NCBI RefSeq assembly: GCF_025397915.1
Contig: NZ_JALIDZ010000003.1
Location: 1-64,000, forward strand
Direction of reading: 5' to 3'
Source of the DNA: Microbaculum marinisediminis
GTDB lineage: Bacteria > Pseudomonadota > Alphaproteobacteria > Rhizobiales > Tepidamorphaceae
Length of the DNA stretch: 64,000 bases
Shown one piece after another: positions 1-9,000 of this stretch (position 1 is the stretch's first letter; the number at the start of each line of letters is the position of its first letter). Below the pieces are notes generated by a model. That model saw nothing but the letters and a program-made list of their open reading frames with translations, did no database searches and was not told the DNA's origin. The position numbers and the translations under genes are program-made.

Positions 1-2
1 CG

Positions 3-656
3 GTTCGCGTCGACGCGACCGTAGCCGATGCGGCCCAGCTTATGTTGGACCACCGTATCAGTGGGTTACCGGTGATCGACGAGCAAGGAAGTCTTGTCGG
101 CATGATCACGGAGCGTGATCTTCTGCGGCGAGTTGAGGTCGAGACCAACCGCGAGCGACCTCATTGGCTCGAGCTCTTGCTCGGCGCGGGAGAGCTGGCG
201 GAGGAATATGTCCGAACGCACACCAAGCGAATTGAAGACGTGATGACCCGGGACGTGGTGACTGTTTCGAGTGACACGCTTCTGAGCGAGGTCGTATCAT
301 TGATGGAGCGGCGCGACATCAAACGAATTCCGGTTGTTCGGGATGGCAAGGTAATCGGCATCGTCAGCCGCGCCAATATTCTGCGCGCCCTGGCCCGTCG
401 CATCGACGATAAGCCCCCGACCGCCGGAGACGACCTCACGGTCCGGCGGAGTGTTTTGGAGGAGCTTGAAAAGCACGGTTGGATACCGGGTGGCGGCCTA
501 GAGATCGTAGCACGGGATGGAGTTGTCGAACTGCGCGGGACGGTCGGTGACGAGCGCGTACGCCAAGCCATTCGTGTCGCCGCCGAGAGCCTACCAGGCG
601 TCAAGCAAGTGGAGGACCGGCTGCACGTCGCAGGGACGCCACCGGGTTGGATCTGA
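3..656 (+). CDS. CBS-CBS-BON domain protein, 5' partial
   Basis: The reading frame is open from the first bases of the window, and the residues before the first ATG (VRVDATVADAAQLMLDH) continue a CBS repeat, so the true start lies upstream. Two CBS repeats are visible: the first around SGLPVIDEQGSLVGMITERD, the second around MTRDVVTVSSD through RIPVVRDGKVIGIVSR. A BON domain ends the protein (GGLEIVARDGVVELRGTVGDE to the ...GVKQVEDRLHV end). CBS pairs usually bind adenosyl nucleotides and BON domains often bind membranes or lipids, so an energy-sensing role is inferred rather than shown. It is followed after 38 bases by a sugar kinase and then by a universal stress protein, which fits a stress or low-oxygen gene set. 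Confidence 0.9.
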   Translation, partial: VRVDATVADAAQLMLDHRISGLPVIDEQGSLVGMITERDLLRRVEVETNRERPHWLELLLGAGELAEEYVRTHTKRIEDVMTRDVVTVSSDTLLSEVVSLMERRDIKRIPVVRDGKVIGIVSRANILRALARRIDDKPPTAGDDLTVRRSVLEELEKHGWIPGGGLEIVARDGVVELRGTVGDERVRQAIRVAAESLPGVKQVEDRLHVAGTPPGWI

Positions 657-694
657 AACGCTACCCGGTCGGCAGCCGAGGAGCGGAGGTTGCG

Positions 695-1660
695 GTGGCG
701 GGGATTCTGACGATCACCATGAGTCCGACGATCGATATTTCGGCGTCGACACGGAATGTAGTCCCCATTCACAAACTGAGCTGCAGTGGGGTACGCCGTG
801 ATCCTGGCGGTGGTGGGATCAACGTGGCAAGGGTCGTACGGCGCTTCGGAATGGAATGCCGCGCCCTCTATCCCACGGGTGGCTATACTGGAGATTTTCT
901 TCGCGCGCTCATGGACAAGGAAGGCGTTGAAAGCCTTCACGTGACGATTGCTGCCGACACTCGCGAGAGCTTCACATTGTTCGAGGAGTCAAGCGAGCAA
1001 GAGTATCGGTTCGTCCTGCCCGGCCCGGAGTTGCGAGAAGAGGAGTGGCAATGTTGTCTCGACCGGTTGGCAGCGCTTCCGCACCGTCCGGCCTACCTTG
1101 TGGCAAGTGGTAGCCTGCCACCTGGCGTGCCGGATGACTTTTATGCGCGGGTTGCTCGGATCGCGGAATTGCTCGGCGCGCGGTTAGTCGTTGACAGCTC
1201 GGGAGCGGCATTGAAGGCGGCGTTGGACGCGGGCATATATCTCGTCAAGCCCAACCTTCGTGAGTTGCGGGAGCTCACTGGAGAATCTCTCGAGCTGCAA
1301 TCGGAATGGGAGGATGCGGCAACGGCGCTGATCAGTGCCGGCAAATCCGAAATCGTCGCGCTAACGTTGGGTGAGGACGGCGCATTTCTCGTCAGCCCGA
1401 TGGGATGTCTGCGCGCGACAGGACTTCAAGTTGATATTCACAGCGCGGTCGGGGCCGGCGACAGCTTTCTCGCCGCAATGGTGTGGCAGTTGTCGCTTGG
1501 CCGAAGCCTCGAATGCGCGTTCCGATACGGCGTGGCTGCCGGGACAGCCGCCCTTGGTACACCGGGCACGGAGTTGTGTCGCATCCAGGACGTCGAGCGG
1601 CTGTACGGCGAAGTTCGCGTTGAGCCTGTGGCGTGTACGGGGCGGCGAAATAGTTTGTAA
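695..1660 (+). CDS. pfkB: PfkB-family sugar kinase (6-phosphofructokinase 2 / 1-phosphofructokinase type)
   Basis: This is a cytoplasmic ribokinase-fold kinase that probably phosphorylates fructose 6-phosphate or a related sugar phosphate. It has the N-terminal pattern ILTITMSPTIDIS, the glycine-rich substrate motif GGGGINVARVVRRFG, the KPNLRELRELTG segment, and the ATP/catalytic signature AVGAGDSFLAAM, whose Asp is the expected catalytic base. I chose the GTG at 695 because GGAGG at 685-689 sits five bases before it and the family pattern begins directly after it. A TTG at 647 would add 16 unrelated residues and overlap the previous gene. At about 321 residues it is close to family length. 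Substrate cannot be told from sequence alone. It probably shares a transcript with the CBS-BON gene. Confidence 0.87.
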   Translation: MAGILTITMSPTIDISASTRNVVPIHKLSCSGVRRDPGGGGINVARVVRRFGMECRALYPTGGYTGDFLRALMDKEGVESLHVTIAADTRESFTLFEESSEQEYRFVLPGPELREEEWQCCLDRLAALPHRPAYLVASGSLPPGVPDDFYARVARIAELLGARLVVDSSGAALKAALDAGIYLVKPNLRELRELTGESLELQSEWEDAATALISAGKSEIVALTLGEDGAFLVSPMGCLRATGLQVDIHSAVGAGDSFLAAMVWQLSLGRSLECAFRYGVAAGTAALGTPGTELCRIQDVERLYGEVRVEPVACTGRRNSL

Positions 1661-1747
1661 ATCTGATTGATACCCATGGCCTTGCGCGACCATGTTCACG
1701 CGACTCGTGCATAAGGCGCGGCGAAAGCGCATGGCGGCGGAATGGAT

Positions 1748-1761
1748 TTAATCCTGATCAA
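1748..1761 (+). promoter_or_regulatory. FNR/FixK-like palindrome
   Basis: TTAAT-CCTG-ATCAA matches the FNR/FixK consensus TTGAT-N4-ATCAA at nine of ten defined positions. It lies in the 306-base gap between the sugar kinase and the universal stress protein, about 205 bases before the latter's start. No other feature was recognised in this gap. Low-oxygen control of the stress protein and glucan synthase is an inference from this site plus gene content. Confidence 0.45.
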
Positions 1762-1966
1762 TGACAATTTCGCCGTAATTGAGGTATTGTTTTAAAAGTA
1801 GCAATCGGCGTTAAAAGCGAAAAGGCCCGAAGACCGACGCTCGCGGCGGCGCATCTAGAGTCGGTGACTCCTCAAAGCTGTTAGCCAAGCTATTTCGTTC
1901 CTGACTGCATCATATGACTCTGGCGCCTGCCCTTGCCGTGCGGATATGCACAATGGGAGGCAAGTT

Positions 1967-3004
1967 ATGCATGAATCTGCCGTGGCAACAGACTGCGGCT
2001 CGCGTGAGCGAGCTACCCCGTCAAACTCGTTGTCGAGCACGGCCTTTCGTCGTGTTGTGGCGTGTGTGGATACGTCAGAGCTGTCGCGCAAGGTGATCCC
2101 TCATGCCGTTGTACTAGCCAATGCGGTACGAGCTCCGCTTACCGTACTTCACGTCCTGGAAATCGAACCGACGGCCGGAATACCACCGGACCCCGTAGAG
2201 TGGGACGTCCGCCGCCACAGAGCCCACGACCACGCCGTGCGACTTGTTAGGTCGCACGGTGGCGACGTTCCAGAGATCGACGTCCGCATCATTGAGGGCC
2301 GCCCGGCCGAGCAGATCTGCCTATGGTCTCGCAGCCATGAGGTGGGCGTGACGGTAATAGGGACCCGCAGCGACTCGGGGACGCCGGCGTGGCAACTCGG
2401 CGACACGGCGCGCAAACTCTTGGACCAGGCTTCCGGGATGCTGCTTCTTGTACCCGCGACAGTCGCGGATGTGCCGATAGTGCATTATCGGCGGCTGTTG
2501 GTGCCGCTCGACGGGTCGTGCCAGGCGGAGAGCACACTTCCACTCGCGATGCGAATCGCAGAGGCCGAAGACGCAGAGTTGCTGCTCGTTCACGTGGTTC
2601 CCGTGCCGGAGCTGACAGAGGTCGGTCCGCTCGAGGCAGCAGATATCAGACTGCGGCAAGACGTAATCAGCCGAAATGAGCAGGTCGCCCGCCAGTATCT
2701 CAACCGCATTCGCGCCCTCGTCGCGGAACGCGGCATCGGGGCAAGAAATGTAATACTTTCCGACAACGATGTCCGCAGCCAACTCACCCGGCTCATTGTC
2801 GAGGAAGCAGTGGACCTTGTCGTCTTGTCGGCGCATGGTCGCAGCGGTCGCGCCGACGTCTCGTGCGGGAGCGTTGCTTCCTATTTGGTAACGCATGCAC
2901 AGGCACCGCTGCTGCTCAAGCTTAACGGCACTCTAGCGTCGGCCCGACGTATGATTCCTGGAAGTGGCCGGAACGGGCGGTTTCTCAGCCGCGCCGCGCT
3001 GTGA
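1967..3004 (+). CDS. tandem universal stress protein (two UspA domains)
   Basis: Two consecutive UspA domains are visible. The first begins FRRVVACVDTSELSRKVIPHA and ends near GMLLLVPA. The second begins YRRLLVPLDGSCQAESTLPLA and ends VTHAQAPLLLK. The second domain carries HGRSGRADVSCGSV, which resembles the G-x2-G-x9-G-(S/T) nucleotide-binding loop; the first domain has a looser version (GTRSDSGTPAWQLGDTA). I chose ATG 1967 over ATG 1946 because GGGAGG at 1955-1960 lies six bases before it. The stop codon overlaps the GTG start of the glucan synthase (GTGA), which suggests translational coupling. Such proteins respond to starvation, low oxygen or membrane stress. Confidence 0.9.
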   Translation: MHESAVATDCGSRERATPSNSLSSTAFRRVVACVDTSELSRKVIPHAVVLANAVRAPLTVLHVLEIEPTAGIPPDPVEWDVRRHRAHDHAVRLVRSHGGDVPEIDVRIIEGRPAEQICLWSRSHEVGVTVIGTRSDSGTPAWQLGDTARKLLDQASGMLLLVPATVADVPIVHYRRLLVPLDGSCQAESTLPLAMRIAEAEDAELLLVHVVPVPELTEVGPLEAADIRLRQDVISRNEQVARQYLNRIRALVAERGIGARNVILSDNDVRSQLTRLIVEEAVDLVVLSAHGRSGRADVSCGSVASYLVTHAQAPLLLKLNGTLASARRMIPGSGRNGRFLSRAAL

Positions 3005-6000
3005 ACGACTGGGAAGAGGAAATCCCAATTGATCCATTGGCGGCCGCAGCGCATGAAATTGGCGCTCGCCATGCGATCTCGAAACTGAAGCCAGATCGCA
3101 TTGCAGCGTTGTCGCGGATCGACCAGATGTCGGGATGGCTGACGCGCGCGCGCGCGGCCGCCGCCCACCCCCCGCCGGAGGCCACCAAGGCAGCCGAGTG
3201 GCTACTCGACAACGACTACCAGATTCAGCGCGCTATCGTGCAGATCGAGCATGATCTGCCGCCCCGGTTCTACGAGCGGCTCGCGCGTCTGGAGGGGGGC
3301 ACGGACGACGGTCTGCCGCGTATCTATGCAACCGCTCACGAATTCCTCCGCGCCTCACATCTTCAGGTTTCGCTCAGTGCCGCAGTCCGATTTGTGCAGG
3401 CCTATCAGGAGAGCGCCTCGCTCACCATCGCGGAGCTGTGGGCGTTCCCGACGATGCTTCGACTGGCCTGCCTCGAATTCATGGCTTGTGGTTGTCAGCG
3501 ACTCTTTCCGGGGCTTGATCCTCCCTTCGCACCAACACCCCATGCAGCGTCATGTCCGGAGTTCGAGGACACTGAGTGCGTCGCGCGCGCGCTTGCAAAT
3601 CTTGGCGTAATCGCCGCCATTCCGTGGAAGGACTTTTTCGATCGGACCAGCCTCGTCGAAGCTGTCCTCGCGAGCGATCCGGCAGGAATCTATTCGCGTA
3701 TGGCGTTCGAGACGCGTGATGCATACCGCAAGGCGGTGGAGGAGATTGCATCAGCGGCAAAGCGATCTGAGACGGAAGTCGCTGATTGTGTGATCGGCGG
3801 GGCGGGCACGGCCGGCGCCGCGCCGCCGCGCGACCATGTCGGATATTGGCTGGTCGGAGACGGTCGCAGAGACCTAGAGCGGCTGGTCGAGTTCCACGCA
3901 TCATGGAAAGCAGCCTGTGTCCGGGAACTTGCGCGCCAAACCGGGCCGCTTTACGCTGCGGCCATCGCCACTGCTTCTCTCGCTGCGCTGCTCGTGCCGG
4001 CGATGTATCTGGCCGCGGCCGGGGCGGGTCCGGGCGCCTGGTTCATCGGCGTTGGTATTGTGCTGCTGCCGGCGTCCGTACTCGGCATCACGGCGGTGCA
4101 TTGGATTGTTACTCTGCTCGTGCCACCCCGAGTCCTGCCCAAGCTCGACTTCCAGGCACGCATTCCGGCCGATTGCAACACGGCGGTAGTCGTTCCGGTG
4201 ATCATCCGCGCCGCCACCGAGGTGCCGCGCCTGATCCAGCGCCTGGAGCGACATCGTTTGGCCAACCCGGACCCGTCTCTGCGCTTCATAATTTTGAGCG
4301 ATCATGCCGACGCGCCTGCCGAGCACATGCCGGGAGACGACGAAATAGAGGGGGCGCTCCTGGATGGCATTCGTCAACTCAACAGCCGCTATGGAGGATC
4401 AACCAGGCAACCGTTTCATCTGCTGCATCGCCCGCGTCGCTACAACCCTTCCGAAGATTGCTGGATGGGATGGGAGCGCAAGCGGGGCAAGCTGGAGGAG
4501 TTCAACCTCCTCCTCCTCGGCGGTGACGGTCGCGGGTTCTCACTGCATGAGGGCGATCGGAACGCACTCAACCGAATCCGTTTCGTCGTTACGGTCGATG
4601 CCGACACTATCCTTTCTCCTGGGTCGGTCAACCGGCTCGTGGGAACAATGGCTCACCCATTGAACACGGCACAGTTCGACGAGCGTTCTGGCCGGGTAAG
4701 TGCCGGGTACACGGTTATCCAGCCGCGCGTGGAGATTTCTCCGGAGAGCGGCAACCGGTCACTGTTCGCCCGCCTCTATGCCGGCAACACGGCGATCGAT
4801 ATCTATTCGCGGGCTGTGTCAGATGTGTACCAGGACCTGTTCGGCTCGGGCATCTTTGTGGGCAAGGGCATCTACGAGGTCGGGCCGTTCCAGCGCAGCT
4901 TCGACGGGCGGATTCCCGAAAACGCCCTGGTCAGCCACGATCTCTTCGAGGGCATTAACGGCCGGGCGGCGCTCGCAAGCGATATCGTCCTCTATGAGGA
5001 TTTTCCGACGAGCTATGTCGAATATGCTCGGCGCTGGCACCGATGGGTCCGCGGCGATTGGCAGCTGTTGCCTTGGCTCGGCATACGTGTGCCGGGCCCC
5101 GGCGGGGAGCGGCTCGGGAACCGGCATTCGATCCTCGACCGCTGGAAGATCGTGGACAATCTGAGGCGCAGCCTCGTACCGCCCGCGCTTGTGACTTTGG
5201 CTGCTGCGGGATGGCTGGCGCTGCCCGGGAGTCCCTGGGTGTGGACGGCGTTCACTGTGGCCGCCCCTGGCGCTTATCTGTTCACTGACCTGGTGACGGG
5301 CCTCGCCCGTGGGCGCCGGCGGGGCGCAGCGCGCAGGATGCTCCACCAACTCCTCGATCACTCAGGACGCTGGCTGCTTGCCATCGTATTCCTGGCTCAG
5401 GATGCTGCTGTTGCCGTCGACGCCATCGCCAGGACGCTCTGGCGCCTCCTGGTCTCCCGACGGCATCTCCTCGAATGGGTATCGACGGCGCACACGGCGG
5501 CAGCCAACGATGGTCGCAATTCACTGACGGCGCGATGGTTCCAGATGTGGCAGGCTCCGACCTTGTCCGTGACCTTGGGGGGCGCTGTCGCCCTGGCGCA
5601 CCCGTCGGCTCTGCTACCTGCGGCCTGCCTCCTCCTCCCTTGGTTCGTTTCGCCCGAGATCGCTGCCTGGTTCAGTAGGCCCCGTCTCCCACGCAAAGAG
5701 GAGCTCGGCGCGAGCGACCTCACATATCTGCGGCGGTTGGCAAGGCGTACTTGGCTCTATTTCGAGACCTTCGTGGGTCCGGGTGACAATTGGTTGCCAC
5801 CCGACAATGTACAGGAAGAGCCGCACGCAGCGATCGCCCATCGCACGTCGCCAACCAATATTGGCATGATGTTCCTTTCCTCGCTTGCCGCTTGGGACCT
5901 TGGTTATGTGAGTTCGACGGATTTTGCTGCGCGCGTCCACAACGCACTTGATTCCCTCGATCGACTCGAGCGCCACCGTGGCCATTTCCTCAACTGGTAC

Positions 6001-9000
6001 GATACGCAACGCCTCGAGCCGCTTGAGCCTCACTATGTCTCGACGGTCGACAGTGGCAATCTCGCGGTCTGCCTCCTGGCGATGAAGGAGGGTTGCCGAG
6101 AGGCATTGTCGGCTCCGGCCATGCGCCATGAGCAATGGGACGGTCTCGCCGACACACTCGACCTGCTAGTGGAGGCCGTTAAGCGGATTCCGGACACGGA
6201 AACTCATGAATTGCTGCAGGTGCGCGTCGCCGCGATCTCGGCCCATATCGACAGTGCTCGACGCGATGTTTCGGCGACATGGCCGATTTTGGCCGAGCTG
6301 CGCCAGCAGGCGTTCACCGACCTCGAGTCCATCGTCGGACGCGCCATCGCGCTGCCGGGACCACCTCCGGAGGGCACCCTGCGCGACATCCAGATTTGGC
6401 TCGAGCGGGCTCGCCATCATCTTGTCCGCATGCAGCAGGATCTCGAGTTGCTCGCACCCTGGTTACCGCTGCTTGAGGCGCCACCTCCCGACTGTAAACG
6501 ACTTGCGCGTGAGATCGGCGAAAAGGTGAACACCTCAGCGCCGATGGGGAAGATCGTCCAGCGCTGTGCCACTGCCCGCGAACTGGTGGCGGCCGTCGCG
6601 GGATCGGGACCCGACACCGCGACTACGCAATGGCTGATCGAACTTGACGCCGCGCTTGAGCAAGGCGCTCGCTCCCAAGCCGAACTGGCGGATGAACTGC
6701 TCAACAGCGCGAGACGGCTGGAGACGCTTGCTTTCGCCATGGACTTCAGGATGCTGTTTGATGACGAAACTCGCCTATTCCACATCGGCTACAACGTCAG
6801 CTCCGATCGTATCGATACCTCTCACTATGATCTACTGGCCAGCGAGGCTCGCCTGGCGAGCTTCTTTGCGATTGCAAAGGGCGACGTCCCGTTCGAGCAC
6901 TGGTTTTTCCTAGGGCGACCAATCACTCGCACGTCGGATGGTCTTACGCTCGTCTCGTGGAACGGGTCGATGTTTGAGTACCTCATGCCGGCCCTTTTGC
7001 TGCGGAGTGAGCCGGACACGCTGATAGCCGAGAGTGAACGGACCGCCGTCGATGCCCAGCGCCGTTTCGCAGAGGAACGCGGGGTCCCTTGGGGAACATC
7101 GGAATCGGCATTTGCCTCGCGGGATTCCAGCCATCACTACCGCTATCGGGGTTTCGGTGTGCCGGAGCTTGGCCTGCGTCGGGGCCTGTCGCTCGATATC
7201 GTAGTGGCACCCTACGCCACCGCCCTGGCGCTTACCGCTCATACCAAAGCGGCCGTCGACAATCTTCGCGAGCTGGATCGCCTGGGACTTACCGGCAGCT
7301 ACGGCCTGTTCGAGGCGGCCGATTTCACGCCGGAGCGTATCCCGGCGGGAACACGCTTCTCCCCCGTGCGGGCGTACATGGCCCACCATCAAGGCATGAT
7401 GCTTTCCGCCCTGGATAATGTGCTCCGCGGTGACATCCTCGTGCACCGGTTCCACCGGGACCCGCGCGTGCGTGCCGTCGAACTGCTGCTCCAGGAGCGC
7501 GTGCCCCGGGAATTGCCGCCCGAGATCCGGGCACTTGAAGAGCGCGACGCGCCGCTTATGCGCCGTTCGGCTATTCCCGCGCCGCATGCCTGGATACCTG
7601 CTCCCGACGCGACCTTTCCGCAGATTCATACCCTCGGCAACGGTCGACTGGCGAGCTGGATATCGGAGGCCGGTGGTGGTGGCCTGAGCTGGCACGGGCA
7701 CGCGCTGACGCGTTTCCTGCCCGACCCGACACGCGACGCTTGCGGCCTGTGGGTCTATGTCCGCGACGAGACCGATGGCGCGATCTGGTCGATCGGCCGC
7801 CAGCCTACGGGGATCACAGCGGATGAATACCATGTTGTCTTCCATCCGCATATGGCGGAGCTGCAACGCCGTGATCATGGTATCGGTCAGAGGATGGAGG
7901 TAGGTGTCGTCCCTGGCGACGACCTGGAGATTCGTCGGATCAGCGTCGTCAATGAGAGTGATCGCCGGCGCTCCCTGCGCATTACAAGCTTCGGCGAAGT
8001 GGTTCTGGCACCGCCGCTCGAAGACGAGCGCCATCCCGCATTCAGCAAGCTCTTCGTGGGCAGCGAATACCTGTCCGAGTTGGACGGACTACTCTTCACG
8101 CGACGCTCACGTAACCCGGGCGAGGCACCGCCTGTGTTGTTGCATCGAGTGGTTGCCGATGACGCCGGCGTCGAGGTCACCGGCTTTGAAACCGACCGGC
8201 GCCGTTTTCTCGGCCGCAAGGGCAGCGCGCACGAGCCGCGCGCCGTGCGGGAGGGGCTTTCCGGAACGACGGGCTGGACGCTCGATTCCGTCATGGCGAT
8301 CGAGGTGCGGATTGTACTGGAGCCGCAGGATCGACGACAGTTCGCTTTCCTAACGATTGTCGCCGGCTCGCGGGAATCGGTACTCGCTATTGCCGAGCGC
8401 TACGCAACGCTCGCCTCGCTCGACTGGGCGCTCGCCGACGCCGCCTCTGACGTTGCCCGCGAAGCGCAAGAACTCCGCATCGAGCCAGCACGCCTGCCTG
8501 AGCTGCAATCGCTCGCCTCGCTCCTGCTCTACCGGCACCCGGCATTGCGTGGCCGGCCGGATGCAGTTGCCGAGAATAGGCTCGGCCAGCCGCGCCTGTG
8601 GGGACTCGGCATATCCGGCGACCTTCCAGTCCTTGCCCTTCGTGTCGCCGATCCAAAGGAGACGGACCTTCTACGTGCTCTCATCGCCGGCCACGAGTTG
8701 TGGCGGAGGCGGGGCATCCACGTCGACCTCGTGATATTGCGCGGCGGCGCTTCCGGCTATGTCGAGCCGTTACGGGAAAGCCTGCTGTCGCTCCTGCAGG
8801 AGGCAGGCAGTCAGGAACTACTGGGGCATAGAGGCGGAATCCACCTCGTCTTGGGCGACCAGATCGGGGATGAGGACCGATGTCTGATCGAGGCGACTGC
8901 TTGCGTCATCCTCGACACGTCGCAGGGCACGATCGAACACCAGCTGACCTCTGCTTCGGTGCCGCACTCGCTGCCACCGCGCTTCGAACCGACCCGGAGG

